Source: Paramacrobiotus metropolitanus (taxonomy: Eukaryota > Tardigrada > Eutardigrada > Parachela > Macrobiotidae). From it: a DNA stretch of 64,000 bases. Below the pieces are notes generated by a model. It had not been told where the DNA came from and did not search any database. It saw only the letters and a list, made by a program, of their open reading frames with translations. Shown one piece after another: positions 1 to 10,701 of the stretch (position 1 is its first letter; each line of letters begins with the position of its first letter). Location of the stretch: positions 1-64,000 of the forward strand of contig NW_026570301.1 of the NCBI RefSeq assembly GCF_019649055.1, given 5' to 3'. Position numbers and translations under genes: made by a program.

Positions 1-809
1 TTGGTAAGATTTTTCTGATTGTGGACCTGGCAAATGTGCCCTGGCGAGTTATTCCCCTTCGCTTTTTTGCAATGAACGCATCGTTACTGGTATATGATAT
101 TTGTAGGTAAAACAAAAGAAAGACAACTGTTCAAAGGCTCACCGCCACGCTACGAGGACCGTTATGCGATCGGTTTTTTTGCAGCGATGTGGTTGGCAAG
201 AGGGGCATAGCAGCGGAGACCCCTCGATGTTCAAAAGCAGATTTTTTGTTCCTGCTACCGAAAACAGGATTTTTTTGACGTGAATGTTATTTTGGTCAAG
301 TATCCTCGTTATATAGTGTTGGTATGCACACTCTGTACGTGCTACAAAATGTAAACTGAGCCCTCGAATTGGAGTACAAGGAATCCACATGATCAGTTTT
401 CTCGTAATATGAGCGATAAATTCCATGCTTTGTTTACGATCTATAGCTAATGCCACGAAATTAAAGCGCAAGCAAAAGCCTGGAGAAAACTAGCATGAAA
501 ACGAAAGTCATATACCGGCTTCATCAGCAAATAAGTAGAAATAGTATATATACTAGTTCATGGTCTTCTGTGTAAACCGGCTTTTACCTGGAATCATTCG
601 GCAAAAAAATGCAGTAAAGGCGCCAACTTATTGATATGATCCATGTTTTACGAGTACTTATGCAGTTGACCGGTTAACACTGAGGATAAAAATACGCTCT
701 GCAGATCTAATTGAAGGAAATTTTGCTGTACTACGGGTTTGTTGTAATTATTATTCAGCTTTCTGGACATAATTAACAACCCTGCACTAAGGAGACGACA
801 CTGTCCATT
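1..809. other. no gene recognised
   Basis: AT-rich sequence. The longest open frame, on the minus strand at 139-471, starts at a TTG and matches no family I know. Nothing else could be supported here. Confidence 0.5.
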
Positions 810-1196
810 TCAGTAAAACAGTTTTACAATCATCATATACTGTAATATGCTTTGAAATTGGTTTGTCACATGCATAGCAAACTCTTTCCGTAAGCAGTTC
901 ATTTTGATGTAATCGGTTTTGACTGACCGGCAAAATAGTTTAATTACTGGATAGGCTACCGAAGCCACCGTGTACCACGCAGCTTTGGCGTCTTGCACTA
1001 CCTTTAATACCATCTAAGGTCCATCTTCAAATCTTAACACCACCTCTGCAATTTTATTAGCTCCACATGCAACAAAATTTCTAACTGGCATATTTTTCTG
1101 GTTTGTTAGTTTCTGGTATGCATGTACACGTTCTCCTACTTCACGATCAGCATTTGCGGTATCTGTCGTAAATTGCGCAGCCACGTCAGTATTCAT
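810..1196 (-). pseudogene. unrecognised ORF with one in-frame TAG
   Basis: A single frame runs from an ATG at 1196 down to a TGA at 810 and is broken only once, by a TAG at 1014-1016 that is followed directly by an ATG. Together this is about 128 codons. The first 60 residues are polar and look helical; the second part has a more hydrophobic stretch and a few cysteines. I recognise no domain. It could be a decayed gene, two exons (CCTTAG before the second ATG could act as a splice acceptor), or chance. The composition looks more coding than its AT-rich flanks, which is the only argument for keeping it. Confidence 0.25.
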
Positions 1197-1499
1197 ATGC
1201 TACGCTACGCTTCAAATGCATTAAGCGGAATCAGCGCCGAATAAAGAAAAAAAAACACTTTATTTTATTGACTGATCGCCCAGAGTGCCGTTTAAGCAAT
1301 TTGTTGATTCGAATAGCGTTGCCGGTTGATGGTATTGTGTCCGATACGGGATTTCTTCTAAAAAATGTTGCTTCTGCATTACATCTGCCGGTAATCAAAC
1401 TTATCACGGCTCTTAAATTTTCAACTTCTCACAGAATATTTAACAACATCCTTGAACTTTCTAATTCAGCATACAAAGGTTGTGAGTCAAATACTTTGT

Positions 1500-2045
1500 T
1501 AAGGGAAGTGGGCCGGTACATGGTACCAAATTCGAGTACATGCACGAAATCTTTCACTTTGCGCACTCCCAAACACAGTTTTGTTTTATTTTATGACACT
1601 CTGTAGCCACATGGTTTGTATACACGGGCTTGAAAACCGCTTGTGCGCGCAACATCCGGTTCGGAAGTTATGGCTGTTAGAAATCCCAAAAAGTTTAAAT
1701 GCATTTCGGTGTACCAAAAGTCTGGTTATCCGATCTCATTTAGATTTTGCTTATAAATGCAAACGGTCATGAAGATTGTTTTTACAGCGACCCAAACTGT
1801 CATGATTTTTTAAAATCTTAAAACGAATTTTAATATTCGAGAAATATGCTAGAAAATTAGATCGGTGTAAAGCGATCTTCATAGGCTTGTGCATTTACGT
1901 ACAACATTTCAAAGACTTCAGAGATCGGTCCATAATGAGACTTTTGGTACAATGGAATGCATTTAAACTTTTTGGAATTTCTAACAGCCATAGCTGCCGA
2001 ACCGGGTGTTGCGCCCGCAAACGGTTTTTATGTATGCAAGGACTT
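1500..2045. repeat. foldback repeat with long arms, copy 1
   Basis: The segment near 1600-1735 reappears in inverted orientation near 1885-2035. Shared blocks include the text around the ACCAAAAGTCT / AGACTTTTGGT pair and the AAAGTTTAAATGCATT / AATGCATTTAAACTTT pair. The same arms occur in a longer and better preserved copy at 7050-7705, and the left arm here starts at about 1500 by comparison with that copy. The right arm is truncated near 2045. It is a non-autonomous foldback-type DNA element; no transposase was seen. Confidence 0.7.
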
Positions 2046-3051
2046 CGTCCTAATCATAGTGTGCGGCTTGAAACTGATTGCTTGAATTTTAAATGCTTCA
2101 GGTTCTATCGCTCCTACAATTTAATATCAGCGATGGATGTCCGCGGCAGTATTACGTATATTACAATCAGCAAAACAAAACTTGGGCAAACTCTCGCTTC
2201 TTTTAGCTGATTCAGCAGTGTTTCGTTTTACTAAGCAAAACGGCTACAGTGAATAGCGATTACCCTGCCAAGCGCAACTGGCCACTTCAATAATGTTAGT
2301 ACAGCGTTTTTTTTCGAAGCGCCAAAGAAATTGTGCTATAAATTTGAGTAAAAGTTGCGTATGGATTTACATCGCTCTACCTACATGCATGTATGAGCCT
2401 AATCCACATTTAATCCGCAAGGGTTTCCACATTTTTGTACTTACGTTGCTTAAGATTTTTTGTGGTATATAAACCTTTCTGCGGAATGTGCTGAAAACTT
2501 GCGTTTTGTTATATTCTAAATTTACCGTTAAAAAGGTTTTTTTGTATGGAACATCGTTAATCGGGCTTATCACGCACATAAAGCGGTATTAGGCATAAGC
2601 CTAACTTACTTTCACATATTTTGCAATGCAATTTCTGACCTTCTGTTACATAATCTGTCATAAAAATAGTTCGAAATAGAATTATAGGACGGGCTTCTAT
2701 GCTTATGAAAAACGACCGAAAGCTCCAGGCAATGTTTAGCCTATTTCCTAGCGCAGTTTCAGACTTGCTGTTACACAATCGTCGTTTACCGTAAGGTAAA
2801 TCGATGCTTAGTATTCCATCTTTGATAAGACATATACAAGCACCTGGAGCGATAGTAAGCCACAGACTTAATGTAGCCCGTAGCCAATTATTTTTTGTAT
2901 TAATGAATCGCAGACCGACAAATATATAATGCGCAACTTGATGAAGAAGAGAAGCGTGTTTTTCAGTCAACTTCTGCTGTTTCGATAGAAGGCGAATAAA
3001 CAGTCCACTTAAGCGGCATTATTGTGTTTTACTTTCTCGCCAGTCAGAAAA
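2046..3051. other. no gene recognised
   Basis: Minus-strand open frames lie at 2557-2970 (137 codons) and 2367-2579. The first begins at a TTG and has several hydrophobic stretches, but it has no recognisable domain and no clear splice signals. It may be an exon or chance. Confidence 0.4.
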
Positions 3052-3551
3052 ATGCGTATTTTCGCTGCTTTCTTTGTCGTGGCCTCTTTGGTAACCCTCA
3101 TCGAAGCGGAAAGCTGTAAGTCGGGTCTTATGTACTGCGGAAGTGGCCTACGCTCTCGAGGTATGTACATAAATGTGTAATAATGCTGCTTTTTCAGTCC
3201 CGTTGTAACTATGCCCGCACTTTCCGTACCGTACAGTTTCGGATCTATTTTGCTTTGAGTTTGTAGCCTCTGGCACAATTTATTGCTAGCCGCACCCGAA
3301 CCGATTTTTACGATTACCTTCGTTTTTTCAAGTGTTTATCCTTCAAGTGCATTTTCAGTCGCGAATAAATGATACTGAAGTCGAACTTACGTGCTGAGTT
3401 GATATTATAATGTTATCCGTCTTTAGGTTACAACATGAAAGATCACGAACTCAACATGCTGTTCCTTTGCAAGAATGGCCATGACCTGGATTGGGTTTCC
3501 AGCTGTCCAGATTGTCACGATGGTGGCCGAGGAAAGAGCGACTTTTGCTAA
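3052..3551 (+). CDS. small secreted cysteine-rich peptide, two exons
   Basis: Exon 1 (3052-3115) starts at an ATG and encodes 21 residues, nearly all a hydrophobic signal peptide (MRIFAAFFVVASLVTL, then IEAES). It ends in phase 1 at a consensus donor, GTAAGTC. Exon 2 (3427-3551) follows a TCTTTAG acceptor and stays open to a TAA. The splice creates a Cys codon. The product is 62 residues; cleavage after about residue 18-20 would leave a mature peptide of about 42 residues with five cysteines, at positions 22, 36, 48, 51 and 62, the last being the C-terminal residue. AATAAA at 3863-3868 is a possible polyadenylation signal. No family is recognised; a secreted effector, antimicrobial peptide or hormone are all possible. 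The matching phase, donor, acceptor and signal peptide make a real gene likely. Confidence 0.6.
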
Positions 3552-4379
3552 GTATAAAGACGCTTGCATGGGTGATGGGTGATTTCCATTTGTTCCATTT
3601 ATTTTCGAGTCGCCGTTAATTGTTGCTGTTAAGAAGTCTTCTAGTGCTATTTATGCACTGGTTCATATTAACATTGGGCATTCTTGTTTAATGGTGGAAA
3701 AGTCCAGTCAAGTCATGGTTTAATGGCAGATGCCTAATACACCGAGGAACTGCCACCCATCGGTATATTCATTGGTGACAAACCATAACCGCTACAAGAG
3801 CTAGCGGAATTTCCCAGACTGTTGTCAATTATATTATGTGAGGACAATTTGATCGTGCTGCCAATAAAATTGAAAGCCGTCGTGTGCGTGTATTACGGAT
3901 AGAACCCTTTCAATAGGTGCTAGAACGCAAATTTTTTGCTTAATTAATATTGCTTTAATTAACCGAATTGGAAGTTTTTCGTTATAAAGCTGTACGAGTA
4001 GTCACTCACCTTCCGCGGAGCCGAAAGACGTTTTACCGGTGTAAAGAGCAATAATTATTGCATATTACATTCAACTCCGGTTGTATACACTGATACAGCA
4101 ACAATGAGCAATTAATGGCAGTCAATTGCCTAACCGCGTACGCCTCCACGGGCGGCTGGCAAAATTGCTTGCAATGTTATGAAATCAAACGCCTCCAGAA
4201 TTTCAGGCGGATTTTCTCCATAGACTTATATGCTAACTTTAGACGCTCACATCTCGCTAACTATGGAATCAACCTATACAACCAATAGCTTAAAAGACGC
4301 AGCAAGAAATTACAAGATTTTTGATACCAAACACGATGCACTTTATTGCGATTAGCGCAAGTTGTTGTCATTTCTGTTT
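3552..4379 (+). other. 3' flank, no gene recognised
   Basis: Contains the possible polyadenylation signal of the peptide gene at 3863-3868. Nothing else was seen. Confidence 0.5.
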
Positions 4380-4409
4380 TCTCGTAGACTTAGCATAGCA
4401 ACTCTGCGT

Positions 4410-4589
4410 GGAACCCTTGACTGTGGATCCGACCGTGTGGCCATCGAGCCGGGTGTTCCGTGCGGACGGTGTGAGTACAGCAAAGAAGGCCGCTACAATT
4501 TGTGTCGGCACGTCAAGTTCTGCGCGCAACCGCCCTTCCACGGCACCCTCACGCGCTATTACGTCCATGACGACAAATTTCTGTTACAA
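4410..4589 (+). pseudogene. isolated sorbitol (polyol) dehydrogenase exon
   Basis: The frame reads DRVAIEPGVPCGRCEYSKEG, then GRYNLC, a CAQPPFHGTL segment and YYVHDDKF. This is the zinc-containing medium-chain dehydrogenase segment of sorbitol dehydrogenase, around the GDRVAIEP motif and the structural-zinc loop region. It ends with CAA and a good donor, GTACGTACTGG, at 4590, so it looks like one complete internal exon. The upstream join is unclear and no acceptor is obvious. I found no neighbouring exon carrying the N-terminal catalytic part or the Rossmann fold. The neighbouring DNA is a gypsy remnant. It is most likely a stranded exon left by duplication or transposition, although distant exons outside my recognition cannot be excluded. 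Confidence 0.6.
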
Positions 4590-4779
4590 GTACGTACTGG
4601 TCAATCGACGCAGAGCTGCATTTGCGTTGAACGCGATGATTGTACTCTGACGTTCATATATCACCGTTAAAGAATACTGTTTTTCTGGGATGCAGACTTC
4701 CGTGATCGCTGTGACTGACAGCGGCAAATAGTTGGCGTTATTGTTGTACACTGCATCCACTGCGCTATCCCTGCCAAGA

Positions 4780-6110
4780 CCAGATAATGACCGCATACGG
4801 CGGAATGTGCAGCGGCAAGCTGCTCAAACAGTCTGCTTGACCGAAATCCTCTGCCCTGCGGTACTCGCGACGCAACGTTGGAATTTCCTAAAACTAAACA
4901 CTAGAGCCAAGGCTTTTACGGTATTTCAATTTGGCCATAATTCTTCTCGGCCGCACTGAGGCTATTAGACGCATCGGCGATTGGCCGCTCTGTTCCGTCG
5001 GCCAACCGGTGGCACACTGCAGCACCTAAACCATACTGTGGCGTCAGCAGCCAGCACCAGTAGCATTTCCGGGTTAAAGTGCAGCAATCTGACGCGGTCC
5101 AACGATATGTGTCGGCCGAGACTCTACCACAAAGCCGAGATACTCGCCCATCCTTGCATGAACAGATACTTGATCCGATTGAGCGTCAGTCCGTGTTCTT
5201 CGAGCCGCTGCAGGATTTTTCGAGGTTGTTGCGGTGTTCTACCTCCGTCGCACCATTCACAGTAATGTCGTCCAGGTAGACAGCAAAACCTTCGCAACCC
5301 TGCAAAATTCGCTCGATGATCTGCTCGGGCCACTGTCCACCCCAAAGGTGCAACGGTTGTACCGAAAGAGGTCCCTGTGCATGTTGATTTCGCACACACT
5401 AGCCTATTTCAGATTGCACGGTTTATGTTCGTTTCGGCTCCGGTTCCATGTGGAACCTTCGGTTCCGGGTTGTTTTATGTCCGTTCGCGACGTTAGCAGC
5501 TGTAACCTAGCGTCGTGCGGTGACGCGTAAAAATTATCTGCCTTACGCGGATGCTTGCAACGGCTCAAACGCATCAGTGAATGGCAGGCCAGCTTATGCT
5601 GCCCGTGGATCTTTTTTAAGCACTCAGACCGCCGACCGTTAGCAAGGTGGTCACGTCCTCGCGCGCACTCGACTCGATTTTTTCGTTGCTGTACGTGACC
5701 AAAGTGTAACCGCACAAAGATCTGAAGCAGTTTTCATCCTGCCAACGTACTGCTTATCTGACGCCGCGCGATCCTATGTACGGAGATTCTATCGTGTGCA
5801 ATGTGAAATAAGCTACTTTTTGCTCTCTTCGTCAACTGTCCGCCTCGATTTGTGCATATGCCTCCGCCAGGTCCAGCGTACAGAATTTCCAGTCATCATC
5901 GAGCTTCGCAAACGATTCGTTTGGTGTCGGAAATGGATACTTCTGGACATCCCGAGAATCATTTGCTGAGGTCTGCATATGTCTGGATATCGCTTACCAG
6001 TTTCTTTGGGCCGACAGTCGGAACCATCCAGTCGGCCTAATCGACTGGTGCTAGAATACCGCGATACACCAGCCTCGCTTCCATCACGGAAAAACTTCAA
6101 ATTGCTCCAT
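4780..6110 (-). mobile_element. Ty3/gypsy LTR retrotransposon pol remnant
   Basis: Several minus-strand frames carry pieces of a gypsy-type Pol in the expected order. At about 5960-5830 there is the start of the reverse transcriptase, with a LDLAEAYAQI block (motif A region). At about 5395-5130 follows the AVYLDDI catalytic box with the EEHGLTLN block. At about 5010-4850 comes an RNase H start with a GTERPIADAS-like block. The pieces lie in different frames and are interrupted by stops and by a stretch (about 5400-5800) with no clear similarity, so the element is dead. No LTRs, integrase or gag were found beside it. Confidence 0.7.
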
Positions 6111-6689
6111 CAGTGTTAAGTTTGGAGGACCCTCGCTCCAGTCCGGTCGATTATGTTGTTTGGTTATTTTATTATTATGCATTTGTTGGTTTCTGTGGTT
6201 TTATGCATTTGGTTGATAAATACCTGCATACCTACTACCTAGTTTTTGTTACTGTAGTTATGTGCCGGATTTGATTTGGATGTTGTAGTGGGGTGAATCT
6301 TTAGTTTCGAGGCACCCAATTTTTCGTTAATTCCTTCTGTTGTGACTGCTCAGACGCAAGAGCGTTTAAGGTTTCCGTCTGCTACTACGAAATCAACCTG
6401 GATGACGTCCAATATCCGGTTCGTTATTACATGCCACGATTAACTGCGGCTTTTTTAACTGAATTAACCCAAATCAGGGAAACTGTCAACCGTTGGAAGT
6501 GTCATTCCAGTAATCGGTCTTGTAAACTTAAATCCAGAAAAAAGAAGATAAACTTCAGCAAGTTACCTTCGCTGCAACGGATACCATCTACGAACTAATA
6601 GCCTTTATCGTTTTCAGTTTCGCCTGAAATCCATGTTTTCTAATATGTTCTTATAAAGTGCGATCATGCTTTGCCAAATACCAAGAACT
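6111..6689. other. no gene recognised
   Basis: Directly upstream of the gypsy remnant in its own orientation. It may hold decayed gag/protease sequence, but no motif could be assigned. Confidence 0.4.
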
Positions 6690-7049
6690 TACTATAGGTG
6701 GAGGGACTGGGAACCGACTGTGCAACGGTCGACTAGGTCATCACTGTCGCATACAGAATGCACTGCTGTGCTATTCCCTACCATAGGTCCACAGATTTTC
6801 TGGTCCCTTTAAAAGATATTCTTAGTTCCCTTTTTCCTTAAAAGCTTTCCGATATTTTGACCGATCATACTGAAGTTAGAAACCCAAACATGAGGGGCTA
6901 GAAATAGAAGAGAAAGAAAATCTGCTGAGAAAACTGACAAAAACCGTGAAAAACGTGCATCTGTCACCATGGCAGCCGCTCTCCCGTGTGTGCGAGAGTG
7001 ATGACGTCAAACGGTAGGTTACCAGTCCTCTCACACTATAGTAAGTACT
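6690..7049. repeat. dispersed repeat R1, copy 1
   Basis: A segment of about 350 bp that recurs in the same orientation at 36877-37243. Shared blocks include CAACGGTCGACTAGGTCATC, CTGTCGCATACAGAA, GACAAAAACCGTGAAAAA and GAGAGTGATGACGTCAAACG. It is flanked on the right by the foldback element at 7050-7705. The end of the unit also resembles the repeats at 7743-8019 and 63511-63775. Confidence 0.75.
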
Positions 7050-7705
7050 TGCAAATACTTAAGGGATTTGGCCCGGTGCATAACACTAAATTGTGTACAT
7101 TGACGGGAATATTCGCTTTCATGCACTTACAAACACTTTTTTGTGTTGCTTTTTGACATTGTGTAGCCAAATGGTTTGTATATATAGGCGTGAAATCCGT
7201 TTTTGCGCGTAAACTCCAGTTTGGGAGTTATGGCTCTTAGAAAATTCCAAAAAGTATAAATGCATTCAAGTTTACCAAAAGTCTCATTATGGACCGATCC
7301 ACTGTCCTGGCACGTTTTTGAAATTTTAAAATAGATTTCGAAAACTTTAAAATTTATTTAAAAATTCGAAACAAATTGTGGAAGTCTGGATCCGAGTAAG
7401 AACGATCTTCACGGTTATGTGCATATACGTGCAGAATTTGAAAGGGATCAGTCCATAATGAGACTTTTGGTACACCTGAATGCCTTTAAACCTTTTGGAA
7501 TTTTGTTAACCTTATAACTACCGAAACCGGATGTTGCGCGCGAAAACGGATTTCACGCCTATGTATACAAATGATTTGGCCACATAATTTAAAAAAACAA
7601 CCCAAAAAGTGTTTGGAAGTACGCAAAAGCGAATATTCCCGTCAATGTACACAAATTTACGGTTAGTGCTATGTACCGGGCCAAATCCTTTAATGTGCAG
7701 GTTGT
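7050..7705. repeat. foldback element with arms of about 300 bp, copy 2
   Basis: The left arm begins near AAGGGATTTGGCCCGG (7061) and the right arm ends near CCGGGCCAAATCCTTTAA (about 7677-7693). The arms pair over nearly their whole length, including the GACGGGAATATTCGCTTT block against AAAGCGAATATTCCCGTC. A short unique core lies around 7310-7420. It carries no coding capacity and is a non-autonomous DNA element. It sits between two other dispersed repeats, so this region is a nested repeat cluster. Confidence 0.8.
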
Positions 7706-7742
7706 TGCTACACATGTACCCTAACAGGGGATGAACGGCTAG

Positions 7743-8019
7743 TTCACCCCTGTGCGCGAACAGAAACGGAAATTAACGCCAACACTGCACACTTTATCTC
7801 TCTCTCACACAAAACACATCAAAGACCACCGCAGCACCTTGCTGCGGGGCAAAAAGGAAAAAGCATCCAGTTCAGACGACGAAATAAAGCAACTGAAGAA
7901 TCTACCAGATTTAGAATCCGGTAGATGGAGAAAAACACGGCAAAAACCGCAAAACAACCTAGCAGCCGCCTGTGCGCGGGTGAACGGAGAGGCCACTCCT
8001 CCTCACAGTACGTATGACG
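7743..8019. repeat. dispersed repeat R2, copy 1
   Basis: Similar over its length to 63511-63775. Shared blocks include TCACCCCTGTG, ACGCCAACACT, ACACATCAAAG and GGAGAGGCCACTC. The open frames here are by-products of the repeat and are not conserved between the copies. Confidence 0.75.
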
Positions 8020-9402
8020 TTTCGTTGCTTTTCCGCTCAGGTAGCGCACGGTTATTAATATTAAAATAGAATTATCGGTCGCGCTAGAGCGGGACCATTT
8101 GCGTTCAAGATATGGTAGAATGACGGAGATTACAAATTCTACATCGTTAAAACAGATTTCAGAAATATTTTAAATGTAAAGACGCACCAAATCCCAATTA
8201 CGCGAGGTACGGAAATATTTTCAAGATAACCACAGGAATGCGGACATGGACATACATGTACAGCTTTCGAGCTGTCCAGTTGAGTTTGGTCAGTTGTAAA
8301 GAAAATAAATATAACTGGTTGCCGTTCTCTTTGGCCGACTGAGGCTTTATAACTGCAAAAATGGAACACTATTTGGTGCGCGCCTCCGACATGTCACAAT
8401 TCAAACTAGGACTAAGCAGAATTATGGCATAAATAAAACTTAAAAACAGTCCACACAACATACTGATCAAAACCCAGATTTTCATTTTCTCTGGATGAAA
8501 TAAGAGCATTGCTTGTAGCCTTATTTCTACTGTTCAGTATTATGTGGTACTGAATGGAACTAATTTTTGTATTCGATGACACACTCGGTATGAATAATTA
8601 TGGTTTTTCGTCTGCATTCCGCTTCTCTGTATCTAGTTTCGCAACCGAAAAGAGACGAGGCCTAAAACGGTAATATAAGCCGGATTCTCCAGAAACAAGG
8701 CTTAGCCTACAGACTGTAACATTACGTATTAACACAAAGCTGCTGAGCACAGATGGCGTAAATGGATGCGCTGAATGGGCTGTCTTAATGTAATACTAAA
8801 GACGTATTCTTCCAAGTAATAATAACGTAATGCCAGCTTTCAAGGATAATTGTCGTGTGTTCGGCTAAATGTGGGTCAATACCTGGGGCATGTTGGGTTG
8901 GCCGACTGCACACGGCTTCGCCGCCATGATTAGCTGTACTTAATTTACCTTATTTCAAGATTAAACTACGTGTTGACCGCAGGGTAAGAGAATGGCGCGA
9001 CAACCGGCTAAGCGGAATCGATTTCCTATGACTACGCTGCGTCGTAAGAATGCCACCCACACTGAACGACTCAGCCTAAAATTCATCTAATACAGTAATG
9101 CTGAGCAAACCTATGGCGCTCTTAAGGATCGTAAAATGACTTGCTAATTTAACCGGTCAGTGGTATCCAAGCTCGGTCGGTTTTCGTGTTAAATTTTTGA
9201 AAGCACCCTCTTCAAACGACGCATTGCCGCTGTTTCTTTGAATACAGAAACATTACCTGTAAACGCTGTCAGTAAATGTCTTGTGTAATGTGTTGGTTTA
9301 TCAGTCATCGATCTAGATATGCACTCGCTCTTTTATTTTCTGCAGTAAGCTTGCTAAGATGAGCAAGATCGATCGCCTAATTATTCTTTACCAGCAGCCG
9401 GA
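8020..9402. other. intergenic, upstream of the orphan GPCR
   Basis: No coding segment or promoter motif could be assigned. Ordinary AT-rich sequence. Confidence 0.5.
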
Positions 9403-10437
9403 ATGCGGAATGCCTGTGATCCTTTGCCGGTACTGAACAGCACTATCACACCACTAGAGCTGACGTTATGGATCACGGCACAATGTATAATCGGCCTTGA
9501 CGGTGCCGTAACGATTGTCGTTTTAATAATAACCATGAGCCGGCTGCAAAAAATTACTACATTCTCCGGCCGACTTATTGTCCACTCGTTAACCATCGAT
9601 CTGATTTTTTGCTTCATAGGCAACCCAGTCATCAATGTCCCGATATATCTCACTCAAATGCATATAGAATTCCATTACTACTGCGTTCCAGCCAGTTTTC
9701 TGTTGGTTGTGCTTATACATGCCGGAAACTGGACAGAGGTTGTCCTCTCAATCGACCGTTTCGTTGCCATTGTCGCACCGTTTTGGTATAAGAAATTGCA
9801 ATCACAGCGGTATGCCATGGTCGTTCCCGTATTAATTTGGCTTATTGCCATTGGTTGTAATATTCCACCGCTGTTGTCTTCGGGATTGTCCCACGGGCGC
9901 CTGCAGTCGGGTGGTTGTGGTTGGGTTCGCAAAGGTGGCGCCACGATGTCTCTTCTGGGCACCATCGGCACATATCTGCCCATTGGGATACTGAGCATCG
10001 TGTACACCAGCCTTTTCGTCGTTGTGGAGTGGATGAAAGTGATGAACCGGCGGCGGGCTGTGGCAGGCGGTGATCTTCCTCAAAATCGCATACTGCAACG
10101 CCGTCTGCATACTGCCGAAGCATTATGCTTGTCTTTCATTTGGTACTGCGCCTGCACATTGCCACCGGCAATTTTGTCCATGTTTTATGCGGAATGGTGG
10201 AGCAAAGAAATCCGCTGGTTGTTGTGCACGAAAACCGCCCAGGTGTTGGCATATGCCGCCAGTCCAGTAAGTCGCTGTATTATTATTATTACTATCATGG
10301 CACAAGAGCAGACAACCCAAAAGGGACTTCAAGACTGGTCGACATTATTGCGAATGGGTAATTACGGGAAGGAGAAATGTATACTTCTATGGCATAAGTT
10401 TCATAATTATACTTGCACATTCACTAAAACTGACTAA
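9403..10437 (+). CDS. orphan rhodopsin-like (class A) GPCR
   Basis: An ATG-started frame of 344 codons with seven hydrophobic segments. It begins with a short extracellular tail with an NST glycosylation site. TM1 is around residues 20-45, TM2 around 55-78, and TM3 (about 85-112) ends in SIDRFVAIVAP, the DRY-box equivalent (DRF). Further segments follow at about 130-150, 178-200, 238-260 and 275-295. A CACTLPPAI block stands in TM6 for CWxP, and SPV stands in TM7 where NPxxY is expected. The gene appears intronless up to TM7. A strong donor (CCA then GTAAGT) occurs at 10267 inside the frame, so the last 57 codons may instead be intron; splicing to the CTAG acceptor near 10464 would give only LLI and a stop. 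AATAAA lies at 10539-10544. The ligand is unknown. Confidence 0.8.
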   Translation: MRNACDPLPVLNSTITPLELTLWITAQCIIGLDGAVTIVVLIITMSRLQKITTFSGRLIVHSLTIDLIFCFIGNPVINVPIYLTQMHIEFHYYCVPASFLLVVLIHAGNWTEVVLSIDRFVAIVAPFWYKKLQSQRYAMVVPVLIWLIAIGCNIPPLLSSGLSHGRLQSGGCGWVRKGGATMSLLGTIGTYLPIGILSIVYTSLFVVVEWMKVMNRRRAVAGGDLPQNRILQRRLHTAEALCLSFIWYCACTLPPAILSMFYAEWWSKEIRWLLCTKTAQVLAYAASPVSRCIIIITIMAQEQTTQKGLQDWSTLLRMGNYGKEKCILLWHKFHNYTCTFTKTD

Positions 10438-10538
10438 GAGCTTTAACTTTCGCTCCCTTCTAGTTGCTTATCTGAAGATGTTGGAAAAGAAAGTTTTTTT
10501 TTTTAAATTCTTACATAAGGTAAAATTAAGTTTTAAAA

Positions 10539-10544
10539 AATAAA
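10539..10544 (+). terminator. polyadenylation signal AATAAA
   Basis: About 100 bp past the stop of the orphan GPCR, in an A-rich stretch. Confidence 0.4.
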
Positions 10545-10701
10545 CGAATTGGGAAACATTTTTGTGTCTGTTCGTGTACGCACTACAGACGTACTTCAAC
10601 AAAAGTCGATGGCCGCATTAAGCAACAGATGCGTTGTTCGGACTTGTTCCCTATCATTATCATCCACGGTTGACTTTGAATCAACCGTGATAAACATGCA
10701 C

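Noticed and set aside
4362-4370. Start of a 102-codon protein at a non-ATG codon
   Set aside because: Only the exon from about 4410 to 4589 is conserved with sorbitol dehydrogenase; the outer parts are intron-like.
7752-8069. 105-codon frame in repeat R2
   Set aside because: The second R2 copy at 63511 breaks the frame, so it is not conserved.
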